Shown: positions 7,271 through 14,723 of the stretch, piece after piece
Numbering within the stretch: position 1 is the first letter of the stretch
How the letters are laid out: the number at the start of each line of letters is the position of its first letter
Made by a program: the position numbers and the translations under genes
Source: a virus
Length of the DNA: 28,467 bases
Virus record (IMG/VR): IMGVR_UViG_3300031772_000213
Location: 1 to 28,467 of that record
Reading direction: 5' to 3' (one strand)
Notes under the pieces: model-generated
The model's database searches: none
Told to the model about the DNA's origin: nothing
The model's input: the letters and a program-made list of their open reading frames with translations, nothing else

Positions 7271-9490
7271 ATGAGCGCGTTCATTCGCAGGTTCCTGTTC
7301 GATCCCGGCATCGAGACGCTGCTGGAGATCGAGAGCGTCAACATCCTCGATCTCGATCCGCCCGCGAGCATCAGCGGCATCGGCACCGGTACCGCACTCA
7401 TCGTCGGTGAGTTCGAGAACGGTGGCTTCGCAACGGATGACGGGCCGAGCGAGGTGACGGGCGCGACCGACTTCCTCACCCGCTTCGGCGGGTTCGGCTA
7501 TCAGTACAGCGGCGTGGGCGCGAACAACCCGTGCGCTCGAGCTCGCAAGGCCGACGGCGCGCTGCTGCCAGAGTTCTGGAACGGCAACGGGTTCATCAGC
7601 CTGGTGAACAAGCGCTTCCGCCGACTCATCATCGCGCGTGTCGACACGAGCGTCGGTGAAGTCACGTTCACGCGACTCGCGTGCCTGAGCGGCGTCAACA
7701 ACCCAGCCTTCGACATCGAGCCGGGCCAGACGATCGTGACGGACAGCGGCGGCGGTCCGTTGGTCGCGACCTTCACGGCCGTCGTCGGCACGGTCGCGTC
7801 TGGCGTCGGCGTCTACCCGACGCTGTTCGTCGGTGGTGAGCAGCTCGTGCTCACGGTCGATGGTGGAACCGTGAATCAGATCGGACCCATCACGACGACG
7901 TTCCTCGCTGCCGATCAGACGCAAGCGCAGGTCGTCGCGCGCATCAATGCGGCCATGGGCTTCGCGTGCGCAATCGTCAGCGGTGGTGGCGTCACGACTT
8001 TCGTCGGGCGCCAGCGTGGTACGGGCGGCAACATCCAGATCGTCAGCGCCAGCGCCAGCGTGCTCGCCGCAATCAACATCGTCGTGGGCACGACCGCGGG
8101 GACGGGCAACGTCTCGAACATCGACGCCGTCACGATTGCCGAGGCGAACACGATCATCAGCGCAGCGAACCCGGACCTGGTTGTCAGTCGCAACGCAGAA
8201 GGCAACATTCAGATCTGCGACGTCGTCGACGGCGGCACTGGCATCCTGACGATCACAGCGGCGAGCACGGCGACGGGCTTCGGCTTCGATCTCCCGTCGA
8301 CTGCAGACGCGACCATCGGCACGGCCGGCTCGATCCCCGCAGGCACGCGCGTTCGTAACGTGGGCGGTACCGAGTGGGTAACGATGCAGGACGTCGCGGT
8401 CGCCGATGACAGCTCGGGCCCGTACACCGCGAAGGTGCGCCCGGCGACGGATGATGGAACGACGCTTGCGGCGGCGGTCGCCACGGTCAACGTGTTCCCG
8501 TTTCCGATCTCAGTCGGCTCGTTCTCGGTGACGAACCTGCTCGGGCTGAGTCCCGCGCTCACCGAGCCACAGCTCGACGCGAAGTACCTCGATGCGATCG
8601 ATACCACGCGCAACTTGAACAACGTGGGCGCTGAGACGAACGTGATCTGGAGTTCACGTCAGTCGAACGCGATCCGCAACGCGCTGCTCAACAACGCGCT
8701 GCTCGCCAGCTCCGAGGGCTGTCTCGGTCGGCAGTGTGTCGTGCGCCCTCCGCTTCGCACCACGTCGCGAGCGACGGCCGAAGGCAACGCGCAGCCGGGC
8801 GTCGGCGCCTCGCGCGACCAGCGACTCATCTACGCCTACCCCGGCGTGCAGACGTTCTGCTCACAGATCGCAGCACGCGGTACGGCAGGCGGCGCTGGGT
8901 TCACGGCCAACGGTGTGCTCGACGTTCCCTTCGACGGGTTCATCGCCAGCGTGATCTCGCAGCTCCCGCCCGAGGAGAACCCGGGCCAGCAAACCGCGTT
9001 CCTCATCGGCGTGCTCGGCATCGAGGCGAACAACGTCGATGTCCAGAACCTCACGATCGTCGACTACACGAACTTCCGGTCGAAGGGCATCGCGGCGCCG
9101 CGAGTGGACGGCGGGGCGGCGTTCATCCAGTCGGGCGTCACGAGCGTTGACCCGCTGGTGTTCCCGAACCTACGGAACATCGCTCGTCGGCGGATCGCTG
9201 ACTTCATCCAGGACACGTTGGCGCGTCGTCTCAAGAGCTTCGCGAAGAAGCTCAACAGCCGGGGGCGTCGTGCGCTCATCGCGCAAGAGGTCCGGGCTTT
9301 CATGCAAGGGCTCGTCGACGCAGGACGCATCGACGGCTTCTTGCTCGACGCGATCAGCGGCAACACCCCGACCACGCTCGCTCAGGGAATCTTCCGCATC
9401 ATCTTGAAGGTGCGCTCGCTGTCGAGCCTCGACTCGATCGTGCTCGAGACGACCGTCGGTGAAGGCGTCGACATCGCCGAAGCTGCGTGA
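7271..9490 (+). CDS. Contractile tail sheath protein
   Basis: At 739 residues this is a long sheath subunit, polymerising around the tube and contracting to drive it into the cell. The N-terminal domain carries ISGIGTGTALIVGEFENG and DFLTRFGGFGY, as in sheath families, followed by a strand ending RRLIIARVD. Residues about 185-353 are an inserted beta region that looks like two tandem copies. The C-terminal domain has LIYAYPGVQTFC, VPFDGFIASVISQLPPEENPG and FPNLRNIARRRIADFIQDTL, matching the conserved core that locks sheath to tube. The tube gene follows after 33 bases. No strong ribosome site is visible; a TAGACG box lies about 30 bases upstream. Confidence 0.95.
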   Translation: MSAFIRRFLFDPGIETLLEIESVNILDLDPPASISGIGTGTALIVGEFENGGFATDDGPSEVTGATDFLTRFGGFGYQYSGVGANNPCARARKADGALLPEFWNGNGFISLVNKRFRRLIIARVDTSVGEVTFTRLACLSGVNNPAFDIEPGQTIVTDSGGGPLVATFTAVVGTVASGVGVYPTLFVGGEQLVLTVDGGTVNQIGPITTTFLAADQTQAQVVARINAAMGFACAIVSGGGVTTFVGRQRGTGGNIQIVSASASVLAAINIVVGTTAGTGNVSNIDAVTIAEANTIISAANPDLVVSRNAEGNIQICDVVDGGTGILTITAASTATGFGFDLPSTADATIGTAGSIPAGTRVRNVGGTEWVTMQDVAVADDSSGPYTAKVRPATDDGTTLAAAVATVNVFPFPISVGSFSVTNLLGLSPALTEPQLDAKYLDAIDTTRNLNNVGAETNVIWSSRQSNAIRNALLNNALLASSEGCLGRQCVVRPPLRTTSRATAEGNAQPGVGASRDQRLIYAYPGVQTFCSQIAARGTAGGAGFTANGVLDVPFDGFIASVISQLPPEENPGQQTAFLIGVLGIEANNVDVQNLTIVDYTNFRSKGIAAPRVDGGAAFIQSGVTSVDPLVFPNLRNIARRRIADFIQDTLARRLKSFAKKLNSRGRRALIAQEVRAFMQGLVDAGRIDGFLLDAISGNTPTTLAQGIFRIILKVRSLSSLDSIVLETTVGEGVDIAEAA

Positions 9491-9523
9491 TCTCGGGAAA
9501 TTTGAAGGGAACGGAGATCGATC

Positions 9524-9982
9524 ATGGCGAAGTTCGGAACCGAAGCGCGGCTCAAGGGCCAAGAGGTCGAAGTGCGAGTCACGCAGGACGGAGCGCAATC
9601 CCTCGCCTTCACTGCGGTCGCGTCGTTCAGCGACACGACGAAGTTCGAGAAGAAGGAAGACGGCTTCATCGGCGAGACGACCAACCGCTACGATGACATC
9701 TTCAACGGCTACGACGGGTCGCTGGAAATGCAGGTGTCGAACCAGCAGTGGATGGAGTTCCAGGCTGCGGTAAAGCTGCGCGCGACGCGCGAGCAGCCGA
9801 ACATTCAGTTCAACTTCGTGCGTACTGACTTCTACGCGAACGGCGACACGCCGAGTCGCACGTACATGGATGTGAAGTTCGGCGGCCAACCGACGGCCAT
9901 CGCCTCGCGCGGTGACTTCGTGAAGGTGACGATCGACTTCTCATGTTCCGACGTCGCAGATGATCTGCAGGGCGTGCTCTGA
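9524..9982 (+). CDS. Tail tube protein
   Basis: The 152-residue product is the size and form of the gp19-like tube subunit that stacks in hexameric rings to make the DNA channel. It is beta-rich with a short central helix. Typical features are VTQDGAQSLAFTAVASFS near the N-terminus, the charged loop TKFEKKEDGFIGETTNRYDD, NGYDGSLEMQVSNQQWMEF, and C-terminal strands ending FVKVTIDFSCSDV. The gene follows sheath and precedes the chaperone and tape measure, the canonical order. A GGAG lies about 9 bases before the ATG. A 110-base gap follows, with no terminator visible. Confidence 0.88.
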   Translation: MAKFGTEARLKGQEVEVRVTQDGAQSLAFTAVASFSDTTKFEKKEDGFIGETTNRYDDIFNGYDGSLEMQVSNQQWMEFQAAVKLRATREQPNIQFNFVRTDFYANGDTPSRTYMDVKFGGQPTAIASRGDFVKVTIDFSCSDVADDLQGVL

Positions 9983-10092
9983 GTCGACGTCGGTAAGAAG
10001 ATCACCACGTTCGTCGTTGCTCCGGAAACGCGGCCGGCGCACCTCTCGCGGCGGGCGTGGTGGTCGCTAACTCGGAAAGAGAGGATACGAGG

Positions 10093-10554
10093 ATGGCGGA
10101 CGAAACGATTGTGGAAGAACCGGTTCCGGAGATCGAAGGCGCAACGCCAGACTGGGTGGTGCTACCTCCCGATCTGAAGATCCCTCCAGGGCGCGTGGTC
10201 GCGTTCCTGAAGTTCCGAGCGGAGTGGACCGACACGCCGAACAACGGCGACCGACAAGCCGTCGTCTGGAACCTGACGGACACCGACGAGAAGCTGGCCC
10301 TCAAGCGCGCCGCATCGGGTGACGCGATGACGATCGCCGGTGAGCTCGGGCGCCAGGCGATCCGCGCAGTCGATGGCGTGAAGGTGAACTGGATGTTGCC
10401 GAACGGGCCTGGCTCCATCGACCAGTTCTGGCGTGAGATCGGATCGAAGTGCCGGCAGATGGTCACGCGCTGGTACACGCAGAACCACATGCTCACGCAA
10501 GCGGAGCAGACTGATTTTTTCGAGAACTGCGTCGTGCTCAGGACGATGGGCTGA
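10093..10554 (+). CDS. Tail assembly chaperone, zero-frame product (gpG-like)
   Basis: This 153-residue product lies between tube and tape measure genes, the place of the tail assembly chaperone. Such proteins coat the tape measure during tail assembly and are absent from the finished virion. It has an acidic N-terminus, a core beginning TPDWVVLPPDLKIPPG, and a helical C-terminal half. The ATG at 10093 has AGAGAGG about 8 bases upstream; an in-frame GTG at 10057 lacks such a site. Near its end the codons GAT TTT TTC contain a T TTT TTC heptamer, and the -1 frame is open from 10515 to 10850. A minority longer product, like lambda gpG-T, is therefore expected. Confidence 0.82.
   Translation: MADETIVEEPVPEIEGATPDWVVLPPDLKIPPGRVVAFLKFRAEWTDTPNNGDRQAVVWNLTDTDEKLALKRAASGDAMTIAGELGRQAIRAVDGVKVNWMLPNGPGSIDQFWREIGSKCRQMVTRWYTQNHMLTQAEQTDFFENCVVLRTMG
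10515..10521 (+). other. -1 ribosomal frameshift site, T TTT TTC
   Basis: The heptamer reads GA[T TTT TTC] in the zero frame and fits X XXY YYZ. It lies in a 40-base window: the -1 frame opens just after a TGA at 10512-10514, and the zero-frame stop is at 10552-10554. A possible stimulatory hairpin (CGTGCTC at 10533-10539 with GAGTACG at 10557-10563, one G-U pair, 17-base loop) starts 11 bases after the heptamer. That spacing is a little long, so the structure is less certain than the heptamer. Confidence 0.8.
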
Positions 10555-10853
10555 ACGAGTACGAGGACGGCACGCCGCTCTCGCAGTATCGGCAGCAAGA
10601 GCGGCTGCACGTCCTCGCCCGGTTCACGGGCTCGTTTCTCGACGCGGTCTTCCAGCACGTCATCCCGTTCCCCGACGTCGACGAGTTGCTTGCGATGCGT
10701 CGCAAGCAGGTTGCCTTCCTCGCGCGGTACGGCCGACAGTCGATGCTACAGTGGGGCGACGTCGAGACGAGCGTGATCAACGACTGCGTCGAGGACATCG
10801 CGGAGCTTCTTCGCGAAGAGAATGCGATGGTGAGCAAGCACGACGATGACTGA
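10515..10853 (+). CDS. Frameshift extension of the tail assembly chaperone (T domain)
   Basis: After slippage the ribosome reads from CGA at 10521 and adds 110 residues before the TGA at 10851-10853, giving a fused product of about 253 residues from 10093. The extension looks like real protein: it starts RELRRAQDDGLNEYEDGTPL, is mostly helical (QERLHVLARFTGSFLDAVF; ELLAMRRKQVAFLARYG) and ends in acidic EDIAELLREENAM...KHDDD. In lambda, the T domain of gpGT binds tail tube protein while the G domain binds the tape measure; the same division is inferred. There is no ATG, GTG or TTG near its beginning. Its end overlaps the tape measure start by 8 bases (ATGACTGA). Confidence 0.8.
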   Translation, partial: FFRELRRAQDDGLNEYEDGTPLSQYRQQERLHVLARFTGSFLDAVFQHVIPFPDVDELLAMRRKQVAFLARYGRQSMLQWGDVETSVINDCVEDIAELLREENAMVSKHDDD

Positions 10854-12813
10854 CGTGAATGTCCGCACAAAGCTGACGCTCGACGATGCCGCGAGCGGCG
10901 CGCTCAACCGCATCCGAGAAGGGTTCAGCGGCGTTGCCGATGCCTCGCACGGTGCCGAGGGTGGGCTTGGCTTCTTGAAAAGCACGCTCTCGCAGATCGT
11001 CGCCTTCAACTTCGCGCCGATGATCGGGCAGGTGAAGGAATGGATCGGGAGCTTCGTCGACGCAGCATCGTCCGATCAGCAGGTAACGCGCACGCTGACC
11101 GCGCTTGGCATCGCGATGGAGGGCTTGCCGATCGACGAGGCGACGAAGAAGGGTCAGGAGCTGAACGACGCGCTTGATGACATGGCGATCTCAAGCGGCG
11201 AGTCGGGTGACGCGCTGGCGTACGCGTATCAGCGGCTCGTTGAGATCGGTGGCGGAGGAGCGGGCTCGCTCGACAAGGCACGCGTCCAGCTCGACTCGCT
11301 CGTGAAGGTAGCTGACGTCATGGGTAAGGACGTCGGCACCATCGCCGGTGAGTTCGGCTTCATGCAGGAAGGCATCCTTCGGACGAAGGCTCCGTTGTTC
11401 AACCTGCTCAAGAGCACGGGCATCTTCGGCGACAACGTGAAGAAGGCGGCCGGTGAATGGGCGAAGTTGACGGAGGAGGATCGCGCGAAGCTACTTGCGA
11501 AGGGTCTCGATCAACTCGGCAAGTCGGTTGCTGCTACGCCGCCGAGCTTCGCGAAGCTGGTGACGTCGTTCGAGGAAATCGGTGGCGTGATGAAAGAGGT
11601 GATCGGCGGGCCCATTGTGAAGGCCCTTATGCCGATCCTCGAGAACCTGAAGAACACCTTCACGTCGCATCGCGCGGAGATCGAGAAGTGGGCGACTGCG
11701 CTCGGCACTGACGTCGGCAAGTGGGTGACGGAAGCCGGCGCGAAGATGCAAGAGGGGTTCAACTGGATCAAGGATCATCAGGCCGAGATCCGGTCGGCGA
11801 TCATTGATGGGGTCGAACGAGCCGAGGCGCTGGTGAAGTTCATCCTTGCGCACAAGGAGGAGATCGCGATCGCGTTCGGCGCGAAGTCAGTGGCCGGGTC
11901 AAGCCTCGTCAAGACAGGCGTCTCGGTCGCGTCGGCGGTTGCGAAGTCGGGTGCGGCGGGTACCGGCGCGCTCGGGCTCGCCGGCGCCGCAGGCGGTGCT
12001 GCCGCGCTCGCTGCGTTCGGAGCTGCGATCGCCGGCGTCGCCGCGGCTGCGTGGCAGGGCAAGAAGCTGCTCGATGAGACGCAGGGCGGGATGTCCGCTG
12101 CCGAGCAAGACATCGACGCCATCCAACGAAAGTTTCTCGAGGGCGTGAAGTCGGGCGGCGGCTACGGCGAATGGAGCGACGCGCAGCAGCAGGCCTTCAC
12201 GCACATGCGTGAGAACCTCGTCTCGCTGTCCGAGTCAATCGGGAAGTCAGGGCGAGAAGCAGGCGCGCTCGCCGATCAGGCCTTCGAGGCGCACAAGGCG
12301 ATGCGTGAGCAGGTGCAGGGTTACGAACGCGCAGCCGAGATTGTCGGCAAGCTCGAAGCGACGGGCGGCACCGAGGCGCTTGACCTTACGCCGACCGCGC
12401 AGATGTTCGTGACCGGCATCCAGAACGCAGCAGCAGCAGGCAACAGCGGATTGCTCGGGTACATCGGCAACATTCTTGGTGGGGCGACCAGCCTGCGCAG
12501 CAGCTTCATCACGGCAGGCGGGCTCAGCTCCGAGGCCTACCTCGCACTGGCCGATGCCGTGCGTGCGCAGCACGCGGACTTCGCGAAGACGCTCGAGGAT
12601 CTGGCTGCGAACGCCAAGCCGGGCGGCGGGAAGCCCACGACAACGAAGCCGGCACCGGCGAAGGTCAGCATCGGCGGCGGCAACACGTTCCAAATCAAAC
12701 AGGACTTCCGCGACCAGGACCCTGACCGCGTCGCGACGGTGTTTCAGCGGGACATCGTGCGAGCAGCGGTCAACCGAGCCGGTTCAGGTCGGGGTAACTT
12801 CTTTGGCTTCTGA
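10846..12813 (+). CDS. Tape measure protein
   Basis: At 655 residues this is the largest tail-interior protein. It fixes tail length and passes through the tube at infection. The N-terminus (VNVRTKLTLDDAASGALNRI) matches the usual opening of tape measure proteins. Long Ala/Lys/Glu helices run to about residue 340, followed by a hydrophobic Ala/Gly-rich stretch at about 340-403 resembling the membrane-active part of such proteins. Further helices and a Pro/Lys/Thr linker near 588-600 follow. I see no transglycosylase or peptidase motif. The usual rule of about 1.5 angstrom per residue predicts a tail near 100 nm. The start overlaps the chaperone extension by 8 bases. Confidence 0.9.
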   Translation: MTDVNVRTKLTLDDAASGALNRIREGFSGVADASHGAEGGLGFLKSTLSQIVAFNFAPMIGQVKEWIGSFVDAASSDQQVTRTLTALGIAMEGLPIDEATKKGQELNDALDDMAISSGESGDALAYAYQRLVEIGGGGAGSLDKARVQLDSLVKVADVMGKDVGTIAGEFGFMQEGILRTKAPLFNLLKSTGIFGDNVKKAAGEWAKLTEEDRAKLLAKGLDQLGKSVAATPPSFAKLVTSFEEIGGVMKEVIGGPIVKALMPILENLKNTFTSHRAEIEKWATALGTDVGKWVTEAGAKMQEGFNWIKDHQAEIRSAIIDGVERAEALVKFILAHKEEIAIAFGAKSVAGSSLVKTGVSVASAVAKSGAAGTGALGLAGAAGGAAALAAFGAAIAGVAAAAWQGKKLLDETQGGMSAAEQDIDAIQRKFLEGVKSGGGYGEWSDAQQQAFTHMRENLVSLSESIGKSGREAGALADQAFEAHKAMREQVQGYERAAEIVGKLEATGGTEALDLTPTAQMFVTGIQNAAAAGNSGLLGYIGNILGGATSLRSSFITAGGLSSEAYLALADAVRAQHADFAKTLEDLAANAKPGGGKPTTTKPAPAKVSIGGGNTFQIKQDFRDQDPDRVATVFQRDIVRAAVNRAGSGRGNFFGF

Positions 12814-12818
12814 GCCCG

Positions 12819-12827
12819 TGATAGCGT
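12819..12827 (+). promoter_or_regulatory. Extended -10-like element TGATAGCGT
   Basis: It lies in the 46-base gap between the tape measure stop and the ATG at 12860. It shares CCCGTGATAGC with the element at 17849 and TGATAGC with that at 3823. The gene downstream has a ribosome site (AGGGAG), so a leader of about 25 bases would result. No -35 box is convincing. Confidence 0.42.
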
Positions 12828-12859
12828 GAGCCGGCCAAGGCAAAGGGAGCAGCCACGCC

Positions 12860-13474
12860 ATGCACAAGAAGATCCTCATCACTGACGACGCCACGCTGCC
12901 CGAAGGGCTCGACCCCGAGGAATACGTGGTCGTCAGTCCCGACTCACTCGATGACGCAACGAAGGCCGCGCTCGAGGCGCTCGCTGGCGGCGGTGAGGAC
13001 GCAGGTGATGACCTGCCTACGCTCGGTGCACCGGATGACGGTGAGCCAGCCGAGGCCGATGAGACATTGAGCGATGAGCTGGCGGAGACGCCCGACGAGC
13101 AGGCGACCGAGGAAGCCGAGGGCACCGAGCAACACGGTGGAGCCGAGGTACAGAAGATGGTCGAGGCGGAGATGGACCGCGCTCGCGCCATGAAGATCAC
13201 GGCAGACAAGATCGCCGAGTCGATGCCTGACGCCGAGGACGACGCGAGTGAGATCTCCGATCTGCTCGATGAGCTCGAGGACCTCTACACGGCCGTGATG
13301 GACGCGGACGAGGAGGACCCCGAAGCGGTGCGTGAAGCGGCGACGGAGTTCGAGGCGAAGGTCGAGGAGATCGAGGCGCTGTGCGCGAAGGTGAAGGCGT
13401 ACATCCCGGCCATTGCGGAAGTGCCAGCTGCGACCGGGCTCGGTGCCTGGGCAAAGCGGACGGCGACCGGCTGA
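12860..13474 (+). CDS. Highly acidic protein between tape measure and hub (204 aa)
   Basis: I do not recognise a family. The product is strongly acidic. Residues 1-30 are ordered-looking (KKILITDDATLPEGLDPEEY), residues 38-95 are low-complexity Glu/Asp/Ala/Gly, and the second half is helical with coiled-coil character (EDDASEISDLLDELEDLYTA; EFEAKVEEIEALCAKVKAYI). It ends in a short basic tail (WAKRTATG). It is preceded by a promoter-like motif, so it may start its own transcription unit. Its site suggests a role in tail or baseplate assembly, perhaps a chaperone or a tape measure partner, by inference only. Confidence 0.6.
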   Translation: MHKKILITDDATLPEGLDPEEYVVVSPDSLDDATKAALEALAGGGEDAGDDLPTLGAPDDGEPAEADETLSDELAETPDEQATEEAEGTEQHGGAEVQKMVEAEMDRARAMKITADKIAESMPDAEDDASEISDLLDELEDLYTAVMDADEEDPEAVREAATEFEAKVEEIEALCAKVKAYIPAIAEVPAATGLGAWAKRTATG

Positions 13475-13514
13475 GAGCGCTCGCGCCGCAAGGCGTGCAA
13501 CCGCATGGTGACGC

Positions 13515-14723
13515 ATGAGCATCCCGACGAGCTACGTGCTGATCACCGAGATCACCGGGCTTCATCGTTCAGTGCGTCTTGTTGGCGCAGGGCTGCCCTT
13601 CCAAGGCGCGAGCTGGGGAGTGCAGCTACGCAACAAAACGACGTGGTACCCCGGCAACGCGCAGCAAGCGACGCAGCACATCCTCGGACCGGTCGAAGCC
13701 GACAGCGACTGGGAAGGTTTCTGGCGCACGACGCAGCTCATCCGAACGCCGGCGCAGTTCACGGACGAGAACGGCGAGACGACGCGCGTCACCAGCGCGT
13801 TCTCGTTGATGCAGGTGATGGAGGACGTTGTGCGTCGCGGCGCGACGCTAAGCGTGGAATGGGGCGACGATCTCCGAGGGCTCAACCGACGCATCGTGCG
13901 TGAAGGCATTGCGGACGAGATCGATTTCAAGGTCGATCGAGCCGACGACATTTCATGGTCGATCACCTGGAAGTGGTCGGGACGTGGGGTGCAGCAGCAG
14001 AAGGTTGCGGCGTTCCGCACGGAGGACCTGGTCTCGAAGATTCGTGACAGCATCTTGCAGGGGCAGGAGATCGCCCAGCTCGAAGCGCTCGACACGATCA
14101 TCAGCAAGCGGCGGGTCGTGAGGAACAGCGCGTCGAAGTTCTCGCTCGGGCAGCTCGAGAACTTGGCGAAGGCGCCGCTTGAGTTGACCCGATCGTTCAC
14201 GCGCAAGATCCAGCAGATCGTCGGGCGCTTCAAGAAGCTGGGCGAGATCATCAACCAGGTGAGGTCGCTGCCGACGCAGCTCGCGAACCAAGGGATCGAT
14301 CAAGCGGCGAACGCGGTAAGCGTCTGCAACAACTTCATCGACACGATGAGCCGCAAGCCACCCGAGGCGCTGACTGCACGCACGCGGTTGTCGAACCTGA
14401 CGCGAGCGCTCACGTTCTACGGCGGTGCGATGACGACCAGCAAGCTGCTGCGTCGCAGCGCGCAAGGCCTGCACACGCAGCTCGAGGGCGCGCAGAAGCA
14501 AGCGTCGACCATCCTCGCGGTGCACGTCTGCCGAGCGCGATACCCGAACCGGTCCGAGACACTCGCTTCGATCTCGATCACCTACTACGGCGTGCCCGAC
14601 TACGCGGCGGGCATCGCGAAGGCGAACCACTTACCGCTCAATCAGATCAGCGTGTTCCCCGGGGACATCCTGACCATTCCCACGCTGAGCGTGATCAAGG
14701 GGTTCAACGTCGCCAGTGGCTGA
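13515..14723 (+). CDS. Baseplate hub-associated protein with C-terminal LysM domain
   Basis: The 402-residue product has an N-terminal beta domain (1-165) with ASWGVQLRNKTTWYPGN and ISWSITWKWSGRG, a middle helical region (170-320), and a C-terminal LysM-type domain at about 338-392. The latter reads RYPNRSETLASISITYYGVP then IAKANHLPLNQISVFPGDIL, matching the LysM pattern 'GDTL..IA...YG....I..AN.L.....I.PG..L.IP'. LysM tail proteins (for example PBSX XkdP-like) join hub and tube and may bind peptidoglycan. There is no clear Shine-Dalgarno site. The end overlaps the next start by 8 bases (GTGGCTGA). Confidence 0.75.
   Translation: MSIPTSYVLITEITGLHRSVRLVGAGLPFQGASWGVQLRNKTTWYPGNAQQATQHILGPVEADSDWEGFWRTTQLIRTPAQFTDENGETTRVTSAFSLMQVMEDVVRRGATLSVEWGDDLRGLNRRIVREGIADEIDFKVDRADDISWSITWKWSGRGVQQQKVAAFRTEDLVSKIRDSILQGQEIAQLEALDTIISKRRVVRNSASKFSLGQLENLAKAPLELTRSFTRKIQQIVGRFKKLGEIINQVRSLPTQLANQGIDQAANAVSVCNNFIDTMSRKPPEALTARTRLSNLTRALTFYGGAMTTSKLLRRSAQGLHTQLEGAQKQASTILAVHVCRARYPNRSETLASISITYYGVPDYAAGIAKANHLPLNQISVFPGDILTIPTLSVIKGFNVASG

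Noticed and set aside
9980-10092. Read-through of the tail tube stop into the 110-base gap
   Set aside because: The continued frame is Arg/Trp-rich, shows no slippery or read-through context, and runs into the chaperone start in another frame.
10433-10849. Third-frame + strand reading across the chaperone extension
   Set aside because: The product is Arg/Ala-rich with no hydrophobic pattern. The -1 extension from the slippery site explains the same DNA better.
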